From NCBI RefSeq assembly GCF_036884655.1, contig NC_088327.1, positions 14,372,501 to 14,436,500 on the forward strand: a stretch of DNA of 64,000 nucleotides, given 5' to 3'. Each line of letters starts with the position of its first letter. Position 1 is the stretch's first letter. Both the position numbers and the translations under genes were made by a program. The notes beneath the pieces are model-generated. The model was not told where the DNA came from and ran no database searches. It was given only the letters and a program-made list of their open reading frames with translations. This stretch comes from Musa acuminata AAA Group (lineage: Eukaryota > Streptophyta > Magnoliopsida > Zingiberales > Musaceae). Positions 12,678 through 25,954 of the stretch are shown here, piece by piece.

Positions 12678-12970
12678 TTGTTTTATAGTTGAATTGTATA
12701 AGAAGAAAGCCATCCAACAACCAGGATAAACATGGATGAAAGGAATAGGGTTGATGGGAACACAAGGGGTCCGCCACAACCTTGTCGAGCCCCTTTTACT
12801 TCTTGATGCACTTCACATGATTCTGTGCACTACACCAGCAGAAGTGAGCTCATGAACACAGTCATGGTGGAGTTACAAAGCCAGCTACCTTTTGACCCTT
12901 CCCTCAAACCAAGAACTTGTCCTGACGTCAACTGAAATAATTGCTCTTTCCACACTGTTCTTCCATCTAC

Positions 12971-13010
12971 CTTCTTCTTCTTCTTCTCCTCCTCCTTCTC
13001 TTCCCCTGTC
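12971..13010. repeat. CTT/CTC pyrimidine-rich tract in the probable 5' UTR
   Basis: (CTT)n grading into CTC-rich sequence, 90-130 bp before the ATG of the WEB-family gene. CT-rich tracts are common in plant 5' leaders; its role here is inference. Confidence 0.6.
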
Positions 13011-13099
13011 TTCTGGAATTACTACTGCCCAACTTTTCCTCCCCTTTCCCAAACCCTTCTCCCTCCTCTCAGACTGCAAGTCACTCTCCAAGGTCAACA

Positions 13100-15607
13100 A
13101 TGCTGCCCTCCAAACCCAAGTGAGTATCCTCCCCTAACCGGATCTAAATGTGTTCCTTTCAGCTTGCCTCTCTTCTTTCACTGCAAATCATTCAGTGTCA
13201 GTGTCAATTGTGTAGTGGCCAGTGGTTGATCACTTAGTGTTCTTGTTTGATTGTGCTTGGAGATTCTTTGTTGCTTGCTTCTTACTGTATAATGGCAGCT
13301 CTGACACTAATTTCTGGAATAGATCCGCCATATTTGAAGCTTCCAACAATAAGAACACACAAGGAGCACTTAAGGTTAGCAGAACAAGCAGAACTGGATC
13401 TACCAAGCCGGACGCTGGATCCACTTCTCCCATGGCGAAGCAACCTTCTCCCATGTCAAAACCGCGTGTCTCTGTTGATCGGTCTCCGAGATCAGCTGAA
13501 TCGAAGACTGCAAACAAGAACAGCACTACTCCTGACGTAAGGATTCTTCTGTTTTCGGTATTTAGTCCGAGTAATCCTGTGTTCCAACTGAGTTTTTGGT
13601 GGTGAATTTTGTTTTCGGTCTCAGAAACTTCCGCGGGCAGCCAAGGCGTTGGAGATGCAGGAGAAGTTGCATGCGGTGGAGAAGGACCTGAAGAAAGCAA
13701 GGGACCAGTTGGCTTCTGTCGAGCTAGAAAAGATCAAAGCTGTCGAGGAACTGAATGAGGCGAAGCAGCAACTCCAGCAAGCTACTGAGGCGCAGAGGAG
13801 GGCTGAGGAGAGCTTGGGGATGGAGAAGCTCCGGGCCAGCGAGCTGGAGAAGTCAGGCAAACATGCTTCCTTGAAGAGGGAGGAGGAACTTCAGAGGGAA
13901 ATCGAAGGACTTCGGAGCCGACAAACTCTTGATGCTTCTGCAATGAGTTCCATGGCGCAAGAACTCGAGAGGATCAAAGCAGAGCTTGTTGATGCCACCA
14001 ATGCGAGAGAGCTCGCATTGACCCAAGCTGATGACGCAAAGAGAACCGCTGAGCTCTTGTCCGTGGAAGTCGGCCGATTAAAGGCTTCACACGACTCCAA
14101 GCTGGATGACGCAAGCAAGGAAGCGACAGAGATGATCCAAAAGATGGATGCCGAGGTAAGTGCTATGCAACTCGAACTCGGAAGAGCAAAGGCAGCTGAA
14201 GAGAAGCTGGCTCAGATGGAAGCACTGGTCGAGAAGCTTCAGATCGAGGTGGCTGATGCTAGGAAGGGCAAGTCAGATGCATCCGAGCTGGTCGACGAGT
14301 GGAGGAAGAAGACAGAGATGCTGAAGGCTGATCTGGAAGAAGCATACCAGTCAGAGAAATCTGCGTCAGATTCCCTGGCGGCCATGATGGTACAACTGGA
14401 AGAGAGCAAGTCTCTCTTCGAGGACGCCGAATCCGAGATATCGACTCTCCGAGGGAAGATAAAGTCACTGGGGATCGAGGTGGCGAAGCAGAAGACCGAC
14501 CTCGAGGAATCAGATCGGCAGCTCGATTCAGCGCAACAAGACGCAGTCAACATTGGGAAGACGGTGGAGCTACTGAAATTGGAGCTTCAGACTCTGGAGG
14601 AGGAGAAGCTGCAGGCAGTAAACAGGGAAAAGGTTGCTGCTGCGAAATCTGAGAGCCTGACGGAGGAGAACGACAAACTCATCAATGAGCTCAAGATAAG
14701 CAAAGACGAAGGGGAAAAGGCCAGCAAGGCAATGGAAGGATTAGCTTCGGCACTGCAAGCCCTCTCCAGAGAAGCCCGAGATAAGGAAGAAAGGCTTCTG
14801 AGAACAGAGGCCGAGGTTGAAGAAGCTCAAGCGGAGATAGAGCAACTCAACATAGCTCTCAGAAACACCGAAGAGAGGTACGAGGTGATGCTCGACGAGG
14901 CGCGATACGATATCGTTTGCCTCAAAAAAATAGTCGAAAGATTCGAAGCCGAAGCGAGCAAATCAAGCAGTGAGTGGGCTGCAAAGGAGCTGAACTTTGC
15001 CAACACCATCAAAGAGTTGGAAGAAGAAATTGCTGCCATGAAGGTTGAGATGGCAAGAATGGTGGAGTTGCAGAAAGCCGCTGAGCAGGCAACACAGGAA
15101 GCCAAGGCAGACGCAGCTGAGACGATGACTAAGCTAAGACAAACGGAGACCGGCGCGATGTGCGCTTACGGAGCAGCAGAGGAGTCAAAGCACGAGAGTT
15201 TGCGTTTGAGGGAAGCATTGTTGGACAAGGAAACGGAGCTGCAGAGCATCGCGCAAGAGAACGACGACCTCCGCGGGCAGGAAGCAGCGGCACTGCAGAA
15301 GGCCTCTGTCTTGCTCACACAGGCCACGGCCAAGAAGGTGGAAGGCCAGCATCTGAAAGGCAACGAGGAGGACGATGTGGCATCGGAGAGGGATCACGAG
15401 GAGGAATCGATCGACGACGACGACGATGATGATGAAGACATGGGATCGAATACGGATGGCAGCAGCATCAATCTGACGGATGGAACCAATGGGAGCACCG
15501 ATGATGGGACTGCTTCCTCGCCCGCCAAGCAGCAGCAGCAGCAGCAACAGAGGAAGAAGGCATTGCTGCACAAGTTTGGGAACCTTCTGAAGAACAAGAA
15601 CTTTTAG
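13100..15607 (+). CDS. WEB-family coiled-coil protein (At3g02930/At5g16730-like), three exons, complete
   Basis: Joined from 13100-13119, 13323-13536 and 13625-15607 (738 codons plus stop; all introns GT-AG, phases consistent). Exon 1 is only 20 nt, ending in AA completed by the A that opens exon 2, so the protein starts MLPSKPKSAIFEASNNK. Residues about 1-85 are basic and Ser/Pro/Thr-rich with the family motif RVSVDRSPRSAE. Residues about 90-640 are almost continuous Ala/Glu/Lys-rich heptads, the WEB/WEMBL coiled-coil region. Then come an acidic Asp/Glu stretch, a linker, a CAG-coded glutamine run (15530-15550) and a basic end (KKALLHKFGNLLKNKNF) typical of the family. Founding relatives are needed for blue-light chloroplast movement, but closer relatives (labelled chloroplastic by prediction) are mostly untested, so no specific role is claimed. 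It converges on the MYB gene. Confidence 0.88.
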
Positions 15608-16365
15608 TCGGCTTTCTACGTTGTTTGGTGTTATTATTCTTTATGGGATGTGCATTTGGAAGAGTGGATGTGGTGTTACAGCTTTTGATGCTTGTATTTG
15701 TCCTATTAAAGCCTTGTCTTGGATTCTACCAAAGCAGCGTATTTAGCACTCTCCTGTTGGCGACTCCGGCCCGAACCGGCTGTCTCAACCGAGAAACTGG
15801 AAATCGGATCTTGATGTGGATGGTTGATTCTTGTACGTCCCATTCTCTTACTACTATCATGTCATCGATAGAATACTGGACAATTAAATGAAGAAGCGAT
15901 CAAGTCATCCTCTGTTTCCTCTGACACACAACTTCGATCAGATGGAGTCAAAGAAGAAGAAATAGATTGACTCTGGGCCTGTATTGGCGCTTGCAACAGT
16001 AGCAATCGACAAAAGGAACCCAAAGAGATGGGTTGATCTACCTTGGGTCAAAGAGTTCAGAAAGCTTCAGTCCAAAAGCTTACATTGGCTTTTCCTATAC
16101 CTTCACTTTCATGATGTCAACTCCCATCGATTTAAGATCAAAAGCAATAGACAACATAAAACAGTATCATTCATGTCTCAACATGCAAATAAGATGACAG
16201 ATAGCCCATAATTTCTACATCACTGATCCATGAAATATGATATTTAATTTCCATGAACAATTTGACTCCGGTGTGCTCATCCTAAGGGTGCATCAGGCCA
16301 TGGCGACATGACTGCGATGACAGATAACATTAGTGAGTGACACATGAGATCAAAGATGGAGTAGC
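15608..16365. other. Convergent intergenic region (3' UTRs of WEB and MYB genes)
   Basis: The 758-bp gap between two convergently transcribed genes should contain both 3' UTRs and both polyadenylation regions. Short open frames here (15625-15891 and 15984-16211, plus) show no family resemblance. Confidence 0.6.
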
Positions 16366-17461
16366 TCACTCTAAGATCTCTTTCCAGCCGAAATCATTGT
16401 CTAAGTCATCCAGGTTTAGGGCATCCCAGTCCTCAAAGGATGTACTAATAGATCCCTCGAGAGAGGTGGTCTCACTCCTGCTCATGTTTTCTGGAGAGAC
16501 TGGATCCAAGGAAGCTGTAGAATTCGAGGTGGGGAAGACACAAGTAGCTGTACCACAACCTTTATGCTTCACCGTACTTTCCCAGCTCAAATCATCTGCA
16601 GGTGCCGGAGCAGCAGCTACTGCTTCTCCACCGCCCACGGAAAGGCTGTTGGCCAAGTGCTGCAAACCCTCTCTCGAGGCCGTGGGCGTCAAACTCTGTA
16701 GGATGACGAGGCTCGAGAGCTGGCGGATCAAAGCTAAGACGTCGTTCGGTCGGTGGTTCCTCGGAGAAGCAGGTGCAAAGAGGCGGAGCAGGTCCAGATT
16801 TGGAGTGGCACTGCAGGTTAGGAGCTGAACAAGGTTCTGCACCAACTGCAACTTGATCAAGTGTGCTGCATCTGCCTGCTGCTGAAGGGAGTTATCCAGG
16901 GAGCTCGTCAAGCTTCCCAGGTTGGCCACTGTCAGTAAGCCGGGCATGGTCGCGAGCAGATTGAGGTCGGTTCTTGGCTGATGCGTCATGGGGTCGATGC
17001 CCACTTGGAGGAGCTTCTTCCTCATGTTTGTGTTCCAATAGTTCTTGATCTCGTTGTCGGTCCTCCCAGGTAGCCTGGTGGCGATGGCCGACCACCTTCG
17101 AGTCAAGAAGACAATAGAGAACCATTCAAGACTGCAATCTATTGCTACCGAACAAGGAAAGAAGACGAAACGAAGGAATTAACAGGAGTTATATATACTT
17201 GTTTCCGAGGACAGCATGAAGCTGAAGTATGAGCTTCTCCTCTTCGTCCGTGAACTCCCCCCGCTTGATATCGGGACGGAGGTAGTTCGTCCACCTAAGC
17301 CTGCAGCTCTTGCCGCACCGGTTGAGCCCCGCAAGCTTCGGCAACCGCCGCCAGTTCCCCTGTCCGTGCTTCCCAATGTAGTCCTTCAGCTTCTCGTCCT
17401 CCTCCGGCGTCCATGGCCCCTTCTTTAACCCGAACTCATCGCAACATGGTGGCCTCCCCAT
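16366..17461 (-). CDS. R2R3-MYB transcription factor, two exons, complete
   Basis: Joined from 17461-17199 and 17095-16366 (263+730 nt, 330 codons plus stop); the donor AA/GTATAT and acceptor GAAG/G rebuild [20 protein letters not shown]. The N-terminus [17 protein letters not shown] is the standard R2R3 start. R2 has its three helix tryptophans ([28 protein letters not shown]). R3 starts with the usual aliphatic replacement of the first Trp and keeps W in NKWSAIA and [12 protein letters not shown]. The sequence [16 protein letters not shown] just after R3 is typical of the MYB9/MYB107/MYB39 and MYB41/53/92/93 groups, several of which control suberin genes; assignment to one subgroup needs a tree. 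The acidic C-terminus ([15 protein letters not shown]) is a plausible activation domain. The intron many R2R3 genes carry in R2 is absent; only the R3 intron remains. Acts in the nucleus. Confidence 0.92.
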
Positions 17462-17536
17462 GCTTCCTTCCTATGAGAGTAAGAGAGAGAAGAGAAGATG
17501 TCCAACTGGGTTTCTTTGCCTCGGAGGGTGACGGGG

Positions 17537-17543
17537 TTTTATA
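17537..17543 (-). promoter_or_regulatory. Candidate TATA box of the MYB gene
   Basis: TATAAAA on the minus strand, about 76 bp upstream of the MYB ATG at 17461, within the usual range for a short 5' UTR. The transcription start is not known. Confidence 0.5.
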
Positions 17544-17854
17544 GGGGAACCATCTTCTCCGATTCCAACTAAAACAACGTAAAATAATAGCATAGAAAAC
17601 AGTCTCCGAAAAGAGGGTCTGAGAAGGCTGCGAAGGATTGATATTACGACAAAACCCACGTACGTCATTGCCCATGCAAATAATCTAATGCATGCATGCG
17701 TTGTACGCAGCATCCAGTCGAACAGGGATCCATGTTTAAAGATATGAATCAGGACGTTCTAAGGACTCTCGACGTACTCCAGTTCTATAACAGGCATGCA
17801 AGAAAGGAGCTGCAGGAACTCTTCTCCCTCGTGCATCACACAAGTAGACTAGAG

Positions 17855-17874
17855 TTAGGGTTAGGGTTAGGGTT
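17855..17874. repeat. (TTAGGG)3 telomere-like tract
   Basis: Three TTAGGG units plus TT, about 400 bp upstream of the MYB ATG. Read on the other strand it contains AACCCTAA, the telo-box type motif found in some plant promoters. It is too short to be an interstitial telomere. Confidence 0.7.
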
Positions 17875-18292
17875 CGAGGCGGTGGGACCCAGGCGAAAGG
17901 AAGGCCACCTAATTGGCACAAGTTGGATGAATCATTTAGAGTGGACCGCCGGAGGGAAAACTGTGGTTTATGCCCACAGAAACACGCATGGTTTTGTGAG
18001 CAGACGAGTCAGCATGACATGGTTCTGCTGGAAACAGTTCTGTTTATTGGATTCTAATCAAACTGGATCAATTCCATATATGTTTCTATCAATTGGTCTG
18101 ACACATACATAGAACTATTATCTCTAGCCTTTGCGGCATCATCATATCTAACAAACAATATCATAGTATCCAAATAACTAATGACACAACTAGATTACAT
18201 GTATGTGTACATGTTTCGGTCATCTTCATGTTGGTTCAAGAAATCATTCAGCTTAAGCTCCCAACTCAGGGCTTATGGAAGTCTTTAAGGAT

Positions 18293-18315
18293 TCTTCTTC
18301 TTCTTCTTCTTCTTC
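18293..18315. repeat. (TTC)n microsatellite
   Basis: Seven to eight TTC units in intergenic DNA. Confidence 0.9.
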
Positions 18316-19978
18316 GTCACTGTCACTGCCATAATCTCATGCACTCGATTATTATTATTAGTGATTGGTTAAGGTTCCTCAATCAGCAGCTTTTAAATAT
18401 CTAAGCAACTTGGGAAGGTGAGCAAATAGGTGAGTGTAGATTTTGCAAGGCAGCATTTTTCATCGAGTCATTCACAAAGAATGATGTCTGAAGTTCAAAA
18501 ATTCGCACTTATTATTTCAGAAATTAAAATCCTCATGGTGTTTGCACATGCTATAATCCATCAAAAAGTGGAACAAGGTTTCTTCCTTGTGTTTTGATGG
18601 TTAGAGTTGCAAATATTTTTCAAGCTAATTTAAAGAACAAAGTTATCTAGAGGATAAAACTTTTGGTTATAGAAAGAAATAACAAAAATAATGATTTATT
18701 TTTCTACAAATGTTTGATCTTCATGGGGAGAAGAGGCAATACGAGAAAATACTATGAATACTCCTGAATTTTTCTCTAATAAATTTAAAGAGGATGAAAA
18801 GGATGATGAAAATTTTTCAAAATGTTAGGTCATGCAAATCTTGTGTTCATTATTTTTATATAAATATTTATTATTTGTATTTTTTTTACTTTTAGTACAT
18901 TAACTTGAATTTGTACTTTTACTTTTTTTTGGAGAATAATTTAGGTATAATCATTCAAAATCTGTGTTTTGTACCACTAGCTTTTAGTTAAAATCTTTGA
19001 TGCACTGATCCATTGCTAACAATCATAAGATAATCATTTTCTTCTGGCCAGTTTTTATTATATGCACAGCTATAATGTGAGTGGAGAACAGGACACTGAC
19101 TGTCTTCCATGACAATAACAGAAGGACATGGGGAAGGGGAAGCAAACTTGGTAAAGAGGATTGCTAACTAAGTTTGATCGATCCTTGTCGACCAATGCAA
19201 AGAATTGAGAATCTTTCATCAGTACAGATTTGGAATCGATGTATATATGAATACTGTTGTCAGGCATAAGTTGGTTGAGAATTGGTGGTATACGAAACCC
19301 AAGTCTTTCTTGGGGTTTGACTTGAGGCAATGTTGCTTTACATGTGTTCTTGACAATGCGGATGTAATGGATTATCTTGAAATAAATAGATGTGACTTTT
19401 CAGTTCAATCTCACATCAAAAGTAAAAATAACTCGAATGATAGGAGTAGGAAATAAAGATCATTGGATTGGACTTTATATACGCAATGTTAACATTTGAT
19501 TTTATGTTAGTTTTTGACTCTTTATCATTAACATAATGAGATCTATAAGAACTAGATGAGTTTACAACCATTAACTTGAAATAAGAATTTCATGTTGATG
19601 GTTTATACTCACTAAGTTAATGAGTAAATTATTTCATTAAATTGAATTGTAACAAAGGATATTAGCTAGCTCCAACCTATATAATAAAAGATTCATACCT
19701 ATGGCAGAAGACATGCCATTAGATGGTACCAATGACCTTATATACATCACATCAAGATTGTATCATGGGATAACGGATCCATTCAAAAAAATATTGACAT
19801 GCCCTAAGAAAGGTCAAGTGGAATGATGAAAGTGGGAGCAAATGATACCTCATACATTATGTAATTTATCAAGAGTGTTCCGTGTCCTACTTTACTAAGG
19901 AAGAACTTTGACATGAACAATCATACTGAAAGTACATGTTCTCGATAGAATACTTCTTGTTTCAATAGTATAGTCATG

Positions 19979-19981
<3 letters not shown>

Positions 19982-20052
<71 letters not shown>

Positions 20053-20074
20053 AGAGAGAGAGAGGAGAAAGATT
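19982..20074. repeat. Compound (AT)n-(GA)n microsatellite
   Basis: About 17 AT units pass directly into a GA-rich stretch broken by a few extra Gs. Confidence 0.95.
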
Positions 20075-20079
20075 AAAAA

Positions 20080-20500
20080 TGAAAACAAAAATTTTAGAGA
20101 TTAACAAGCTAAAAATATATTAAAAAATTAATATAAAAATTAACATGATTAGGTAAATATCTGTGTAAATCGAAGAAAATCAAATTCTTCAATATATGAG
20201 ATTAATTACATGGTTCTTAAGTTATCTTCACTCAAGTATGACTCCCTCTTGTTTACCTCATAGGTAGATCACTCTTTCAACCATTTCTAAAAACCTCAAA
20301 GATTGCCCATAGGAGCACCTAAAGTGTCTTGCCCGTTCATCTCACAAAGATCGTAAGACTAAATGTATATTTATATGAACAAACCCTAATTTACTAAAGA
20401 GTTTTAGTTTAATTAGGACTATTGACTAATTTATATATAATTAGGACTCATAAGTATACTTATCAACCTTAATAATCTCCACCTTGGCAAGCATTTTTTT
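20080..20500 (-). mobile_element. Possible decayed Copia LTR with polypurine-like edge
   Basis: Read on the minus strand, AAGGTGGAGATT near 20480 resembles the polypurine tract plus boundary of Tork/Tnt1-type elements. It is followed by LTR-like text with GGGTTTGTTCATATAAATATA, a possible promoter. I could not find the partner LTR or a target duplication, so this is a weak call. Confidence 0.3.
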
Positions 20501-21247
20501 CATTTTGTGTCTTTTATAGAAACTGAACTATTGCCTTGAAAAATTTACCATAGCTATACAGACTGAATCAATTCATGATCTAACACTTGATTCTAATAAG
20601 TTCATCAATGCATACTGTATAGTTGAAATCGAATTAGTGGTGCTACTTGATTTTGGAGAAAGATGTCAATCTCACATTTTTATCATTAGTAGAATTTTTT
20701 TCCCTTACAACCAATTGTATCCTAGAAACCATGAATATCATCTTTTATTTTTTTACACTACGAAGCTTGTTGCTATAAATACCTATCATCCCGCAATATA
20801 TCTTTAGTCCTTTAAGGTCTTTACTAAACTTCCTTTTAAACAATACAACTCTTGATATATATATTTTTTATTATGATCATATAACCCTTAGTAACTTTTA
20901 GAACTCTATCTTTAACCTTGTAATCATAATATTGAAAATATAAAAGACTCAACGAAATTAGATTCTTTTGTAGTTTAGAATATAAAACATATCCTCTGAA
21001 GTATACACCGCTTCATTAATTGTTATACTATTACACTTGCTAAAGAAGTCCTAAAACGATGTGTTTATCATTAAATATTTTATGCTTATAATTTTGAAAG
21101 GTATTATATATGATATGCATGCTTATATTCATATACTTATTGAGTTATCATTTACTATAGACTTTATTTTGTGGTTAGGATACTCATATCCCACTCAAGT
21201 AATAGGTAAGGATGTAAGCACGTATAAGCCGATAGCTTATGGGTATT

Positions 21248-21270
21248 TATATATATATATATATATATAA
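21248..21270. repeat. (TA)n microsatellite
   Basis: About 11 TA units. Confidence 0.9.
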
Positions 21271-24264
21271 ATTTTGGATATATTATGTATGTGTGTTTTT
21301 TTTGGTTAGATGCTTATAACATGTGCCAAAAATAAAACTCCATCATTTTATTTAATAAATTCATATATTTTAAGATTATCTATTTTTTCACTATAGTGAT
21401 AGTAAGTAATAGTAAACTGAAATGTGATATCCTATTTTAGTATGGAACTAAAAGTAGGATGTTACAATAATAAAATGTGTTTGATTGATCATTTACAACC
21501 TATAAAGATTTAAAGGCTATATTTTGACCCTTGTTGACCTCATACTTAGGATAATGATTCATCAACAAGTTGGGGTTAACTTGAATAATATTTGTTGGAA
21601 CATAAATAATATAAATTGTGTATCTATTAGTAGTTGTTAATAGTAATTTAGACTATTGTTATTATAGATTTTAATCGTTCAATGTATCATAATTCAAAAC
21701 CAATTTCGGTTCAATATCAAAACTTATCGTAAGCTTCTGTGTCAAGTAAATAGTTAGATTTTCTACAAAATTGCATTGCATCAAGGCATGTTTCAATGCT
21801 GAAGTTAGTAGATAAGTTTAGAGGATCAAAAAATAGAGTATAGTACTAGTCAAAGAGAGCTCTCAAGTGGTGCTTTATAATGGTTTCTAGTAACGAGGAG
21901 TGGTCGAGTGTTGCTCAAACTTAAAAAGTTATCTGAATAATCGAACATTAAAGTTAGTGCAATTATATATTGTATTAAATTGATAGTACATTTAAATAAT
22001 ATATCAATTGATAAGACACTCGAGTTGATATAGTATCGACAATGATGTGACATTTAATCATCTATGTCTTAGACACTCTTATCGATTGTCAACTCAAAAT
22101 GGGAGTGTTAATTCCACATGACTCGATCTTCCAAAAAGATTAAATGCTTGGATCCCATATTTGAGACGAGATGCCACCCAACTTGATGATCTTAACGTGA
22201 GGTTCCTTTCGATTTGGAGTTCCAACGAAAATTATGACATGGAGATTCCTATAAAGTCATCTAAAGCGTCTTCTTCGACATTTAAGCTAAATTTTAATCA
22301 AAGTTCTTGACATTCTTGAAAAGATCATCATTTTCATAATTTCTTCACGTAACATTCAACAACTTCGAAATATTAAGTTAAATATTTCATTCTTAATGCA
22401 AAAGCATTTTGGTAAGATGGATTGACCAGGGTTCGTATGTGGATGGTCTATGTATTCAAGAAGAATAATTATTATAAAGTCATGATTTACGATTTAGTAT
22501 GGTACATTAGGTTTTATATTTGCATAAATTATTTATATCAGCACTTGTGAGAGGATCTCAACTTTTCTAGCTATCAGTTGTGTCATCACATATCAGTCTT
22601 GCTATGTTTTATCCATTGTTCTATAGCACATTATTGAAGCCTTTTAAGATGTTCATCATGCAGTTTAGTATTTTTGAAATTACCCATGGATATTAGAAGT
22701 CAAGTTCCCATCATCATGTAGAATAATAAAGATGCAATATGAAGTAAGAATCAACTAATGGTGAGATAATATGATTGAAAATGATCAAGTGGTGTGTTCA
22801 GAGGATGATCTTAGAGAAGAGCAGCAAATGCCCCTCACTTCTTGTCTCGACAGTCCACATGATAAATTTTCCTATTGGAATAGTATTTAATAGTAGATAT
22901 GCCACTTGAGGAGGTGATTAATGAAAGTATCTTTGTCCTCCTTGTCTAATTCTAATGAGCAACTTACCATCTACATCATTTATCATGCATAACTTTGCTA
23001 AGATGCCTTGGATATTCTTCTCATGCATGCGTTTTGGTTGTTGGTTGTGACATAACATAAGGAGTATTCCTCATGAATTGTTGAGATGTTTAATAAATAA
23101 TATAGTGTCAATTTTAGTTTTTGAAAGATTATCTTGAATCAAGAAAAGAATAAATCTATAAGAGTTTGTTATAAACCATAGAGAATCTTAGACAATTTAT
23201 AAATATGATCTAGATAAAGATTATTTTCAAACTTAGGTGGTTGTTCAATATAAACTTATTCTAGAATAAAATTATTAAAAAAATACTTTTAATATTTATT
23301 TATTTATTTTTAATTATAAAATATATATAGATAAGGAACATTCTTATAGCTTCAACTTTAGTCACAAGAGTAAAGATTTCTACATAGTATTTTTTTTTTA
23401 GTTGAAGCTTTTGATCGTTAATCTAGACTTATTTCGAATCATAATATCGTTTTCATCTTACTTAATCTAAAGACGGTATCAATTACAAAATAAAAAATAG
23501 GTTTAAAAATAAGTGATCAAACTTTAATTATTTTAAATTAGTTTAGCACTTCATACATTGTCAAAATTTATAAGTTATCTTTAAGAAAATTAGCATTTAT
23601 ATAATTATCTTTAAAAAAGAATGAGCTTGAATATCTTTGATATGTCCTCAATAATTGGCTCCCAGCATCTATATACTTTGGTCAAAATTGCATTGAAAAT
23701 ATATTTATCTAAGTTGCTTAGGGAACGAGTAATTTAATTTTTCTACGATTTAACATCTATATACGATTTATCAAAATTACATTTGAAATTTAATTTTTCA
23801 AGTTCAAAACAATAATCATCAAAATCATTTTCTACGATAATGGATCTTTTATTGAACACTTGATAAAATTTAAAATTACCTTAATTAGATTTAACATCAA
23901 ACCTTCATAATATATCTTTGTTATTCAGAATAAAATATATTACAATAAAAAAATTAAAATATAAATTAGTAGGTTTTTTTATTTTTTTTATTACTCATAA
24001 ATTTTTTTAATAGATAAGATTTTATAAGGACCCTCTTTATGACATGACATGTCATGTTAATGATCAATCAATCAAAAAATATTTAGGTATATTATGTTCA
24101 TTAAGAATGCTTCTTATCATCTCTTATAAACTCATATTTTTTTTCTTCCAAAAATATTATTTTATTATAGAATTTTTGGATAAAAAAATTATTGTTATAC
24201 TTATTTAAATCATAGAATTATTAAAAATTATGATTTTTTAAGATCAACCCCACGGTCAATTGGA

Positions 24265-25830
24265 ATCGAGATAAAGGATGACAACACATGCATCGAAATT
24301 AGATTAATTTTGATGATGTGGTATAGACTACTCCATTATATGCACTGAAATAATTTATAATCGAGATTGATGTTATGTTTGGTAACTCATTTTTTATCTT
24401 ATATAAAAGTGATATACGTATGAAGATAAAGTAGACAACCATAGACGCATCAAAATTAGATTGATTTTGTTGATGTGGTATAGGCTACTCATATATGCAC
24501 TAAAGTGATTTTTAATTGACTTTGATGGTAAGTCTTCTAACTCCTTTCCTATCTTATATGGAAATGATAATCTCATATAAATCAAGATAGAGGATATGAA
24601 CATGTGCATCGGATTGAGTATACACTACTCTATTATGTGATGGACTCATTAAGATATAAACAGAAATAGAGGATGACAATATGTGCATCGAAATTAGATT
24701 GATTTTAAAGATGTATTATATGCTAATCCATTATATACACTAAAGTAATTTTCAATCGGAATTTGGAATTCATGTGATGGACTCATTAAGATACAAGAGA
24801 AGAGGATGACAACATGTGCATGGAGACTCCTTTCCTATCTTACACGGAAGTGATAAGAGTTATTGAGATACAAGCCAACATAGAGGATAACAACACGTGC
24901 ATCAAAACTATATTGATTTAACAATACGGTATACACTACTTCATATATGCACTAAAGTAATAGACTCATGGAGGTACACACCAAGATAGTGGATAACAAT
25001 ATGTGCATCAAAATTAGATTGATTTTTAAGATGTGTTATATGCTACACCATTATATGCACTAACATGACTTTTGTTCGAGATTGATGTGATAGAGTATGA
25101 TAGTATATATATATATATATATCAAAATTAGATTAATTTTAACGATATGATACATACCACTCCATTATATGAATTGAAGTGATAGACTCGGAGATACAGT
25201 TGAGATAGATGATGATAATAAATGTATTAAATTTTGATGTTGTGATACACACTACTCCGTTACGTGCACTAGAATGATTTTTAATTAAGATTGATGTGAT
25301 AGAAGATGATCATATATATACATCGAAATTAGATTGATTTTGACAATGTAATATACATTACTCATTATATGCACTGAAGTAATTTTTGGAGCAGATTTGT
25401 TATCAAACTCCCTTAAATCATCAAAATTATGACTTTTAACTTCACCATCATGATCAATTTTTCTTGAAAAGATCATAAAATATTTTATACTTTTAAATAT
25501 TTTTAAAATTTTATAAAATATTTAAAATAATTATTTTTATATACCAAGAAGTACATTCAAAGTATAGGCTCTAGCTTGCTACTTTCTCCCTACTATTATT
25601 CTAGCTTTTGCTCCTACTCTTGTCTCTCTCAAACCTTTTTTTGTCCTTATCCTTGTTATCAGAAATAATTTCTACTTTAATCTCTTTGTATTCAAAAGGA
25701 ACTATCGTCACCCCACCAACCTTCATGGCATTATAGAGGATGACAACACGTATTGAAATTAGATTGATTTTGACGATATGATATACATTACTCTATTATA
25801 TGCACCAAACTACATTAATATCCATTAGTA
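24265..25830. repeat. Decayed tandem-repeat array (about 11 units, spacing mostly 70-170 bp)
   Basis: A core reading roughly GAGGATGACAACATGTGCAT, then CGAAATTAGATTGATTTT, then CTACTCCATTATATGCAC and GATTGATGTGAT, recurs near 24271, 24421, 24590, 24665, 24800, 24880, 24982, 25091, 25201, 25300 and, after a gap, 25733. Copies are heavily mutated and several are truncated. Spacing is irregular, as expected for an old minisatellite or satellite remnant. No coding potential is visible. Confidence 0.75.
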
Positions 25831-25932
25831 TATTTGTTGATTCCTTTCATTTCTCACACGGAAATGAATTTATTGTTCTAAAACATTTTAGGTTGCTTGT
25901 TCTTCCTTGTATTTGAAGTTGCTTAACACTCC

Positions 25933-25954
25933 TTTTTTTTTTTTTTTTTTTTTT
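25933..25954. repeat. Poly-T run (22 nt)
   Basis: An uninterrupted T run, which could be the A tail of a minus-strand retroposed sequence. No partner element was recognised. Confidence 0.9.

Noticed and set aside
15160..15571. Open frames on both strands within the 3' end of the WEB coding exon
   Set aside because: Out-of-frame readings of the Glu/Ala-rich coding region and the CAG run.
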